Part shown: one piece after another, positions 1 through 4,861 of the stretch
Layout: every line of letters starts with the position of its first letter
How positions within the stretch are numbered: position 1 is the stretch's first letter
Assembly: GCA_045588795.1 (NCBI GenBank)
Contig: JAZNEY010000076.1
Location: 1-6,186 of the forward strand
Reading direction: 5' to 3'
Length of the DNA stretch: 6,186 bases
Origin: UMGS1908 sp045588795
GTDB taxonomy: Bacteria; Bacillota; Clostridia; Christensenellales; UBA1242
Position numbers and translations under genes: made by a program
The notes under the pieces: model-generated
What the model saw: only the letters and a program-made list of their open reading frames with translations
The model's database searches: none
What the model was told of the DNA's origin: nothing

Positions 1-1214
1 AGATTTTTTATATCATTACCATTTACTGCAAGGTCTTTTAAACTGAAAGATAAATTTTGTTCTTCGAGTTTATTTATTATGCCATCAATTTCATTAAACT
101 TTTCTATCCTTTCACTATGCTTTGGAGCTTGCCCAAAATTATCTGCCCTTTGAACTAAAATAAGTTTTTTAACCATCTCAATATCACCCAATTTATAACA
201 GAGCCTTTTTACATATTTTTCTGTTGCCTGCAAATCTAAATCGTGATATTTAATCAATGTCAATACTTGTTGTTTTGTATTATTATCAACCTTTAATCTA
301 TCCATTATAATTTTTGTTATCTCTTCACTTTTGGTTGCGTGACCATAAAAATGTCCATTACCGTTTTCATCTAGCGAAAAGCTATCAGGCTTTCCAATAT
401 CGTGAAACAAAACCGCCAATCGAACAATTAAATCTATTTCCGCACCTTCAAGTGCAACACAAGTATGTTTTAAGACATCATGAACGTGATGTTCATTACA
501 TTGGTCAAAGCCTTTCATTTTCAAAAGTTCTGGAATAATTTCTCCCCAAATATCAATATATTCGAACATGATTTTATGTGTATCTGGCTGTACCAATGTT
601 TTGCAAAGTTCTGCCAACACTCTTTCAGCTGAAATATTTTTTAAAAGATGTGCCAGTTTAAAGCAGGCCTCTTTTGTCTTATTTTCTAATGCATACCCAA
701 GAGTGGCAGAAAATCTTAATGCTCTTAAAATGCGTAATGCATCTTCGTTTAATCTTTGCATAGGGTCGTTCACACACCTTATGACTTTGTTTTGTAAATC
801 TTCAATCCCATTAAAGCAATCTATAATGCCACGACTTGGATTGTATGCCAATGCATTAATTGTAAAATCTCTACGCGCCAAATCATTTGTTATATCTTGA
901 ACGAACTCAACACTCTCTGGCCTTCTATTGTCAATGTAATCCCCATCAACCCTATAAGTTGTTATTTCATATGCATTTTTATTTATAATCACTGTCACTG
1001 TTCCATGCTCAAGCCCAGTTTTAATAATATTAAAGCCATAGAAACATTCCTCAATTTCACCAGGTGTTGCATTTGTTGCAAAATCAATGTCATTAGGTTT
1101 TTTATCCAAAAGAAAATCTCTAACACAACCTCCAACCATAAAACATTCAAAGCCTGCATTATTTAGGATGTTAAAAACAGTACGAACATCTTCCTCAATA
1201 TAAATTTCACTCAT
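1..1214 (-). CDS. cca: CCA tRNA nucleotidyltransferase, HD-domain type (C-terminus cut by window edge)
   Basis: Adds or repairs the 3'-terminal CCA of tRNAs in the cytoplasm using CTP and ATP, without a nucleic acid template. The frame was read by hand from the ATG at 1214-1212; 404 codons are visible and it is still open at the left edge. Seen: the nucleotidyltransferase signature GGCVRDFLL (residues 28-36) with the metal-binding DID (42-44), the flexible-loop region TGLEHGTVTV (66-75), RRDFTINALAY (114-124), and the nucleotide-selecting EDALR (157-161). A C-terminal HD domain follows, with HDIGK (271-275), H292, H324 and D358, and the visible end DLAVNGNDI matches the usual C-terminal motif of HD-type enzymes, so perhaps 40-50 residues are missing. 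HGTVTV in place of the GRRF-type motif of poly(A) polymerases favours CCA addition. AAGGA lies 9 nt before the ATG. The gene starts 39 nt after the P-loop NTPase gene and is probably co-transcribed with it. Confidence 0.93.
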   Translation of the reverse strand, partial: MSEIYIEEDVRTVFNILNNAGFECFMVGGCVRDFLLDKKPNDIDFATNATPGEIEECFYGFNIIKTGLEHGTVTVIINKNAYEITTYRVDGDYIDNRRPESVEFVQDITNDLARRDFTINALAYNPSRGIIDCFNGIEDLQNKVIRCVNDPMQRLNEDALRILRALRFSATLGYALENKTKEACFKLAHLLKNISAERVLAELCKTLVQPDTHKIMFEYIDIWGEIIPELLKMKGFDQCNEHHVHDVLKHTCVALEGAEIDLIVRLAVLFHDIGKPDSFSLDENGNGHFYGHATKSEEITKIIMDRLKVDNNTKQQVLTLIKYHDLDLQATEKYVKRLCYKLGDIEMVKKLILVQRADNFGQAPKHSERIEKFNEIDGIINKLEEQNLSFSLKDLAVNGNDIKN

Positions 1215-1223
1215 TTCAAAATA

Positions 1224-1229
1224 TCCTTG
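1224..1229 (-). promoter_or_regulatory. Ribosome binding site of cca
   Basis: Reads CAAGGA on the minus strand, 9 nt before the ATG at 1214. It supports that start and independent translation initiation of cca within the probable two-gene operon. Confidence 0.65.
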
Positions 1230-1253
1230 TTTTTGTATAACTATACTGAAATT

Positions 1254-1820
1254 TTATGATTGCAAATCCAAAATTAAGTCACAAATTTTATTTAATGTTA
1301 TTTCTCTATCTTTAAATGTATCAAAATAGTAATAACCATATTTCCTGCAATCTTGTTCAATTCGCACACTTTCATCAATCACATTTTTTGCAAATCTTAA
1401 AAGCCATTCATCGGTTTTTTTGTGTGTCCAATCATTTTCAGTATCACATTCTCGAATCTTATTAACAAGTTGTTCCGGAGTAGCCTCTCCAAGACCTAAA
1501 AATATAATAATATACCTATCTTGCTTGCTATACCTTGATAAGTTTTCTGGCAAAAATTGCGACCCTGGAAAGACTGTAATGTTTCCAGCATACTTTAAAT
1601 CTCTACAAAATCCGTTTAGGATTTCAAAAAGAAAAGGCTCATATTTCTCTCTCGCAAGTTCCACATTTTTATGTGTGATTCCAAATTCTGGGAAAACCTG
1701 GTCAAAGGCATTAACAATTGTATCACTTTCAACTTTTGAATATCCATACTTTTCTCTTATTAAATTTGCAAGTGTAGTTTTACCAGACCTTACAGTTCCA
1801 CCAACAATTATATTCCTCAT
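1254..1820 (-). CDS. Small P-loop NTPase, kinase-like
   Basis: A 188-aa cytoplasmic protein built like a nucleoside/nucleotide or other small-molecule kinase. Seen: an N-terminal beta strand followed by a Walker A motif GTVRSGKTT (residues 8-16, G-x4-GK-T), then an acidic residue in VESDTIVNAF (30-39, D33) where small kinases often place acceptor-binding or catalytic residues. A second hydrophobic strand YIIIFLGLGEA lies near residues 103-113 and is followed by a charged helical region. No LID or substrate signature lets me name the substrate; zeta-toxin-like, adenylate-kinase-like and phosphoglycerate-kinase-like P-loop families share this plan. The start is well supported by GGAGG 6 nt upstream and an extended -10 promoter giving a leader of about 14 nt. 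It lies 39 nt before cca with no terminator between, suggesting co-transcription, but a role in tRNA metabolism would be guesswork. Confidence 0.8.
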   Translation of the reverse strand: MRNIIVGGTVRSGKTTLANLIREKYGYSKVESDTIVNAFDQVFPEFGITHKNVELAREKYEPFLFEILNGFCRDLKYAGNITVFPGSQFLPENLSRYSKQDRYIIIFLGLGEATPEQLVNKIRECDTENDWTHKKTDEWLLRFAKNVIDESVRIEQDCRKYGYYYFDTFKDREITLNKICDLILDLQS

Positions 1821-1824
1821 AATT

Positions 1825-1831
1825 CACCTCC
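1825..1831 (-). promoter_or_regulatory. Strong ribosome binding site of the P-loop NTPase gene
   Basis: Reads GGAGGTG on the minus strand, with GGAGG 6 nt before the ATG at 1820. It fixes that start and shows a canonical CCUCC anti-Shine-Dalgarno in this organism. Confidence 0.85.
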
Positions 1832-1840
1832 TATGTTTTT

Positions 1841-1869
1841 AGTATAGCATATAAATAAAAAAATGTATA
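1841..1869 (-). promoter_or_regulatory. Promoter of the P-loop NTPase-cca unit, -35 inside the upstream hairpin
   Basis: Extended -10 TGC-TATACT (hexamer 1841-1846), 17-nt spacer, and -35-like TATACA (1864-1869, 4 of 6 to TTGACA). The -35 lies in the 3' arm, as read on the minus strand, of the terminator hairpin that ends the preceding gene. The predicted transcript starts near 1834, leaving a leader of about 14 nt that is mostly Shine-Dalgarno. The same layout with the same TATACA box and spacer occurs at 4071-4099. Confidence 0.6.
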
Positions 1870-1890
1870 CAATATACTGTATACATTTTT
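1857..1890 (-). terminator. AT-rich hairpin terminator after the 396-aa orphan gene
   Basis: A perfect 12-bp inverted repeat (arms 1859-1870 and 1879-1890, core TGTATAC/GTATACA, 8-nt loop) ends in seven T on the minus strand, 81 nt after the TAA of the 396-aa gene. The stem has little G+C, so termination strength is uncertain. Because both ends are A/T runs it could act in either direction. A near copy lies at 4089-4117. Confidence 0.6.
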
Positions 1891-1897
1891 CCTTTTC

Positions 1898-1912
1898 GCC
1901 AATCTTATTGGC
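1898..1912 (-). repeat. Small GCCAAT/ATTGGC hairpin in the 3' untranslated region of the 396-aa gene
   Basis: A 6-bp perfect inverted repeat with a 3-nt loop lies just upstream, in transcript order, of the AT-rich terminator hairpin and about 58 nt after the stop codon. It has no following T-run, so it is more likely a 3' structural element than a terminator. It is short enough to be chance. Confidence 0.3.
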
Positions 1913-1970
1913 ATAATTTATTAATACTATTTCTATTAATAACTATCTAATTAATTTAAAAGTAATTTAA

Positions 1971-3161
1971 TTAAAGTCCCGCTTCCAACAATCCCGAAAC
2001 CCCTCCTAGGAGTGCTTCCGTTGCGGGGCCTTCCAATAGGCCTGAAATATTTTCCAACATTTCTGGAGCATTTTCCAACAATCCCACAACTGCACCTGCA
2101 GTTCCTACTAGTAAAAGCCCCATAGCCCCAGTAAAGTTTTCCGAATCTATATTGTTTGCTCTCATAAATTTTTTCAACCATTCCAAGACCTTTTTAATAC
2201 CTGTGGTACTTTGTTGTGAGTTCGTATCCACTCTTTCCTTTAACTGATTAATCACCTCTCGCATTTGTTGTATAAGTTTCTGTTTTTCTTCCTCACTTAA
2301 TACAGCATCACCATCTAATTGACGATCTCTTTCCTTTTCAAATATTTCTCTAAGTCTTTGATATCTTTTCTTTGCAAATTGTATCCTATCATAAACTTCG
2401 CTATTTGCTTCTATATATCGTTGTTTTAACTTTGTTATTTTTTCAATAAACTCTTCATTCAATTTATCAATTATACTTGTAAATTCCCTGTTTCGAAATG
2501 CATTTCCATTTAATCTATCTGCAATAGCCGAAGTTGTCGCACAATTTCTATTAACCCACATTCTATATTCTTCATTCAATCTGTTAGCATAACAATCCAA
2601 CAGATAATGATGATTGCCGTTTAAAAAATCCTCAACCCTAACAGTAACCCCAATATTACTTATAACATTAATTGCCTCATCAAACGAATCCAATCGATCC
2701 GCTACCGCTCTTTCTTCTGAGGTTAAAAATTGTCTGTAATTAAACGTATTCTCAAACAAATCAACATCCGCAAGACCTCTCGAATACCTGCAATAGAACA
2801 TCATCTCTTCATTAGACACATATTGCCCTCTTATAATTTTGTTCATAATCTCAACAAGTTGATTCTGTATTGCAGTGTTAAATGGCTTCTCCGTTTGCAA
2901 GCCCATTAAACGATTATACATCTCAGTAAAATCATTTAACCTAGATATCAGCCTCAATCTTTCATCTGTGTTGCCTTGCTCTTCCAATAAAATCTTCACA
3001 TCATCAAAATTTTCAGCAAGCCAACTAACAATGGAATACACCATTCCAACAGCCTCTTCGTCTGTCATTGATAATTCGTTTGTTTCCAACAACGAACTAA
3101 TCAAATCAACGAGTGCCCCAACATCGAACGCCGAACTTGATAAATCAACATCTTTTTTCAT
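1971..3161 (-). CDS. Orphan 396-aa protein: helical coiled-coil-like body, hydrophobic segment, C-terminal LLE heptad repeats
   Basis: I do not recognise this protein. Seen: an acidic helical N-terminal region (1-90) with no signal peptide; a helical middle with two cysteines (C124, C190, plus C207); a highly charged Lys/Glu/Arg/Gln stretch at about 228-312 with coiled-coil character; a Ser/Thr/Gln linker (312-320); a basic Trp-containing helix KKVLEWLKKFMR (323-334); then a Gly/Ala/Leu hydrophobic segment at about 345-362 that could be a short membrane or amphipathic helix. The C-terminus (360-396) is a degenerate 7-residue repeat, GLLENAP, EMLENIS, GLLEGPA, ending GLLEAGL. The ATG at 3161 has AAGGGGGA 7 nt upstream and a near-consensus promoter. 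It stands alone between its own promoter and terminator. The plan (coiled coil plus C-terminal hydrophobic Gly-rich tail) would fit a membrane-interacting, self-assembling or secreted protein, but this is inference. Confidence 0.85.
   Translation of the reverse strand: MKKDVDLSSSAFDVGALVDLISSLLETNELSMTDEEAVGMVYSIVSWLAENFDDVKILLEEQGNTDERLRLISRLNDFTEMYNRLMGLQTEKPFNTAIQNQLVEIMNKIIRGQYVSNEEMMFYCRYSRGLADVDLFENTFNYRQFLTSEERAVADRLDSFDEAINVISNIGVTVRVEDFLNGNHHYLLDCYANRLNEEYRMWVNRNCATTSAIADRLNGNAFRNREFTSIIDKLNEEFIEKITKLKQRYIEANSEVYDRIQFAKKRYQRLREIFEKERDRQLDGDAVLSEEEKQKLIQQMREVINQLKERVDTNSQQSTTGIKKVLEWLKKFMRANNIDSENFTGAMGLLLVGTAGAVVGLLENAPEMLENISGLLEGPATEALLGGVSGLLEAGL
1983..2085 (-). repeat. 21-bp-period coding repeat (LLE units) in the 396-aa gene
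   Basis: TTCCAA on the plus strand recurs at 1983, 2031, 2052 and 2073; the last three are exactly 21 bp apart, and 1983-1995 and 2073-2085 are identical over 13 bases. Each encodes a (L/M)LE(N/G) unit of a 7-residue protein repeat at residues 360-396. The block is visibly richer in G+C than its surroundings because of Gly and Ala codons. Confidence 0.7.
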
Positions 3162-3168
3162 AATAATG

Positions 3169-3176
3169 TCCCCCTT
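3169..3176 (-). promoter_or_regulatory. Ribosome binding site of the 396-aa gene
   Basis: Reads AAGGGGGA on the minus strand, 7 nt before the ATG at 3161. It is a full-length Shine-Dalgarno with one G-U wobble in place of the central A, the same variant used by the alpha/beta hydrolase gene. Confidence 0.75.
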
Positions 3177-3203
3177 AACTAAAGATTTTTAATATCTTTA
3201 GTT
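3177..3203 (-). promoter_or_regulatory. 5' hairpin or operator at the transcription start of the 396-aa gene
   Basis: Perfect 10-bp inverted repeat (AACTAAAGAT 3177-3186, ATCTTTAGTT 3194-3203, 7-nt loop). From the -10 box, transcription is predicted to start at about 3203, so the mRNA would begin with this hairpin and have the Shine-Dalgarno immediately after it. It could be a 5' stabilising stem-loop, a translation-control structure, or a DNA operator covering +1. Confidence 0.6.
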
Positions 3204-3209
3204 GATTAA

Positions 3210-3237
3210 ATTATACCACATTATACAAATTTGTCAA
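3210..3237 (-). promoter_or_regulatory. Near-consensus promoter of the 396-aa orphan gene
   Basis: TTGACA (3232-3237), 16-nt spacer, TATAAT (3210-3215) preceded by TGG (extended -10). Both hexamers match the sigma-70/SigA consensus perfectly. A second TATAAT 10 bp upstream lies inside the spacer. Predicted +1 is near 3203. Strong basal expression is expected unless the overlapping inverted repeat is a repressor site. Confidence 0.85.
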
Positions 3238-3322
3238 TAGAAGGACTTTTTAGACCTGTATTGAGAATACTTTTCACAACTTATAGACCAAATTAAATGA
3301 TTTTAAAAACAAAAAATTTTCA

Positions 3323-4048
3323 CTATTTATTTTCAATTAAATCAACAACAACTTGCCAGTTTTCTTTATTTTCAAAACAATGTTCATCATCTACATAAGT
3401 GACACCATACTTATATTTATTTGCAATTTCTAATTTGTCACAAACTGGTATCAATGAATCCCTTTCCCCTATAACAATTTCACTATCATAAACACCCAAA
3501 TTGAAGTCTTTAGCAAATAAATTGTTTTCATATAAATCATCAATAAATTCTTTACACATAAACTTGTTTAGGCTACTTTTCATTACTATTGTGTCACCAG
3601 GTTTGAGTTCTTCATATTTAAACCCCTTTGTCATCTGCAAAACTTCAAGCATTCTAAATGCAGGGTTAATATAAATTATTTTGTGAATCTTTGGCCTATA
3701 TTTAATCAAATATTGCATAACCCTGTAAGCCCCATAACTACATGCAACAAAAACAATCTTTTTATCTGGAAACTCCTTTTGCAAAAACTTAACGACCTCC
3801 TCAACCTCTTCCAAAACAAGACTCAACCTCATGTCAATTGAAGAAACATAACTTTCACCATGACCACAAGAATCGAATGAAACGACTAGAGAATTTGTTA
3901 ATCTCTTTTTTAAACCACTATAGGCATCTCCCCACTTATCTCCATTAAAACCATGAAAACAAATTACAATGTTATCAAAATCATCTACTCCGTTAGTTAT
4001 TAAATCGATTGTATAATTTTTTAGGCTTATAGAAATATTTTTTTTCAT
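3323..4048 (-). CDS. Alpha/beta hydrolase (esterase/lysophospholipase-like)
   Basis: A 241-aa cytoplasmic serine hydrolase with no signal peptide or membrane segment. Motifs in order: HGFNG (32-36) forming the oxyanion-hole loop after strand VICF; D59 and GHGES (62-66) typical of the fold; nucleophile elbow ACSYG (102-106) with S104, an A-x-S-x-G variant of the usual G-x-S-x-G; acid D197 in GERDSLIP; and H223 in DDEHCF. The triad is therefore complete. A cap-like region with AFRMLEVLQM and following residues lies at about 129-185. Substrate is unknown; short acyl esters or lysophospholipids are family-level guesses. The frame stays open 13 codons further to a TTG at 4087, but ATG at 4048 is preferred because AAGGGGG lies 9 nt before it and the promoter's -10 falls inside the longer version. 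It stops at TAG with no clear terminator before the next promoter. Confidence 0.88.
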   Translation of the reverse strand: MKKNISISLKNYTIDLITNGVDDFDNIVICFHGFNGDKWGDAYSGLKKRLTNSLVVSFDSCGHGESYVSSIDMRLSLVLEEVEEVVKFLQKEFPDKKIVFVACSYGAYRVMQYLIKYRPKIHKIIYINPAFRMLEVLQMTKGFKYEELKPGDTIVMKSSLNKFMCKEFIDDLYENNLFAKDFNLGVYDSEIVIGERDSLIPVCDKLEIANKYKYGVTYVDDEHCFENKENWQVVVDLIENK

Positions 4049-4055
4049 TTTTCTC

Positions 4056-4064
4056 AACCCCCTT
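4056..4064 (-). promoter_or_regulatory. Ribosome binding site deciding the alpha/beta hydrolase start
   Basis: Reads AAGGGGGTT on the minus strand, with AAGGGGG 9 nt before the ATG at 4048. The in-frame TTG at 4087 has only T-rich terminator sequence upstream and no Shine-Dalgarno, so the ATG is chosen. Confidence 0.8.
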
Positions 4065-4070
4065 GATTTA

Positions 4071-4099
4071 AGAATAACATAAAACAAAAAAAATGTATA
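4071..4099 (-). promoter_or_regulatory. Promoter of the alpha/beta hydrolase, -35 inside the upstream hairpin
   Basis: Extended -10 TGT-TATTCT (hexamer 4071-4076, 4 of 6), 17-nt spacer, -35-like TATACA (4094-4099, 4 of 6). The -35 is part of the 3' arm of the preceding terminator hairpin. Predicted +1 is near 4064, at the first base of the Shine-Dalgarno, giving a leader of about 16 nt. The hexamers are weak alone; the identical arrangement at 1841-1869 raises confidence. Confidence 0.5.
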
Positions 4100-4117
4100 G
4101 AAAATCTATACATTTTT
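4086..4117 (-). terminator. AT-rich hairpin terminator after the 215-aa orphan gene
   Basis: Perfect 12-bp inverted repeat (4089-4100 and 4106-4117, core TGTATAG/CTATACA, 5-nt loop), ending in eight T on the minus strand and starting 9 nt after the TAA of the 215-aa gene. It shares 11 of 12 arm bases with the hairpin at 1859-1890, with the loop-closing pair changed from C-G to G-C. Confidence 0.7.
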
Positions 4118-4126
4118 ATATCAAAT

Positions 4127-4774
4127 TTACTCTTCTCCAGATTCCGATTCTGCCTCTATAAACCTATTGACATCTCTACGCATGAAATCGTGTGGACTTT
4201 CAATAATATTTCCTGCCTGATCATAATAAGACACAAGTCTGTCGTTATTAGTGAAAACCTTTACTGAATATGGCTCACGAGCAGATAAAAAATTATTGAT
4301 TGCTTGTTGCAATTCAACATTCGCCGTTTTGTTCAGAATAAAGCTCAACTCTATTTCCCCAACACTGTTTATCAAACCCCTGACCTCATTCGGCATATAT
4401 GAGAATGCATGCAACCTGCGAGCCATTTTATAGTCTTCGCTTAAGAATGACTCTATTTGCAACTTAAACAGGTTTTTTGTCTTCTTGTCCACATCAGTAT
4501 CTCTCACAACCTGTTGCAAAACTAATGCAACTATAAAATCTCTTGCAAGAATTTGCCTTTGCACTTCATTGTCATAATGACTTAATGTCTGTTCAACCAA
4601 TTCCTCGGTCTTTCTGTCAATGAACACAACACAAGGTTTAACATCTCCGTTAGACCTTTTAAGTGCAATCTTTGCATAATTTAAAAACTCATCTGGACAA
4701 CCCTCAAATACAAAATTGTCATAGGTATTGCCAGCAATCAAATATTCTTTTTCAAAAAAATCATTTATCTTCAT
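4127..4774 (-). CDS. Orphan 215-aa acidic protein, leaderless start
   Basis: I do not recognise this protein. It is soluble-looking, without signal peptide or membrane segment. Seen: a mixed N-terminal domain (1-58) with FVFEGCPDEFL (21-31) and a hydrophobic strand CVVFID (48-53); a long helical centre (about 58-130), including RDFIVALVLQQVVRD, rich in Leu, Gln and Lys; a small beta-containing part near 165-190 (YSVKVF, LVSYYD); and a very acidic tail EAESESGEE. No catalytic motif is evident, and a scaffold, adaptor or inhibitor-like protein is possible but unsupported. The ATG at 4774 has no Shine-Dalgarno; instead TATAAT ends 6 nt before it, so the mRNA probably starts on the A of the ATG. 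It is monocistronic, bracketed by terminators at 4820-4861 and 4086-4117. Confidence 0.83.
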   Translation of the reverse strand: MKINDFFEKEYLIAGNTYDNFVFEGCPDEFLNYAKIALKRSNGDVKPCVVFIDRKTEELVEQTLSHYDNEVQRQILARDFIVALVLQQVVRDTDVDKKTKNLFKLQIESFLSEDYKMARRLHAFSYMPNEVRGLINSVGEIELSFILNKTANVELQQAINNFLSAREPYSVKVFTNNDRLVSYYDQAGNIIESPHDFMRRDVNRFIEAESESGEE

Positions 4775-4780
4775 AGTTCT

Positions 4781-4809
4781 ATTATAGCATTTATTTTTAT
4801 TTAATTCAA
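4781..4809 (-). promoter_or_regulatory. Promoter giving a leaderless mRNA for the 215-aa gene
   Basis: TTGAAT (4804-4809), 17-nt spacer, TGC-extended TATAAT (4781-4786). Exactly 6 nt separate the -10 from the ATG, placing the expected +1 on the first base of the start codon. No purine-rich ribosome binding site exists between promoter and ATG. Confidence 0.8.
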
Positions 4810-4819
4810 TAATTTAAAC

Positions 4820-4861
4820 AAAAACAAACCTCTAAACTTCGCAATTTAGAGGTTTGTTTTT
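4820..4861 (-). terminator. Strong rho-independent terminator after the metalloprotease gene
   Basis: Perfect 16-bp inverted repeat (arms 4821-4836 and 4845-4860, core AAACCTCTAAA/TTTAGAGGTTT, 8-nt loop), extendable by one A-T pair, with a T-rich run on the minus strand. The 5' arm begins at the TAA stop codon, so termination follows translation immediately. The reverse orientation also has T-runs, so it may work both ways, though no convergent gene is present. Confidence 0.88.

Noticed and set aside
314..1166. Plus-strand open frames at 314-538, 568-900 and 897-1166
   Set aside because: They run antisense to the clearly identified cca gene, have no recognisable domains, and are products of AT-rich complementary sequence.
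1235..1246. GTATA/TATAC mini inverted repeat and a TATAGT box before cca
   Set aside because: A 5-bp stem is expected by chance in AT-rich DNA, and no -35-like sequence lies at suitable spacing, so neither a terminator nor a separate cca promoter is called.
1420..1842. Plus-strand open frame of 140 codons
   Set aside because: It is antisense to the P-loop NTPase gene, which has a Walker A motif, a strong Shine-Dalgarno and a promoter; the frame has none of these.
2003..2012. CTCCTAGGAG 10-bp palindrome inside the 396-aa gene
   Set aside because: It lies in the Gly/Leu repeat codons and is explained by coding sequence; no regulatory context.
1951..2181. Minus-strand 76-codon frame overlapping the 3' end of the 396-aa gene
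   Set aside because: It lies in another frame inside a gene with good start signals; its Gly/Arg/Cys-rich composition reflects the repeat codons, and it lacks a ribosome binding site.
2875..3192. Plus-strand 105-codon frame
   Set aside because: Antisense to the N-terminal half of the 396-aa gene and running through its promoter-proximal hairpin; no supporting signals.
3238..3322. Possible terminator or small gene between the hydrolase stop and the 396-aa promoter
   Set aside because: Only a 5-bp GTATT/AATAC stem and A/T runs are visible; no convincing hairpin with T-tract and no open frame, so hydrolase transcription may read into the next gene.
4049..4087. Longer N-terminus of the alpha/beta hydrolase from a TTG at 4087
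   Set aside because: No Shine-Dalgarno precedes the TTG, the added residues would be encoded by terminator and promoter sequence, and the ATG at 4048 has AAGGGGG at 9 nt.
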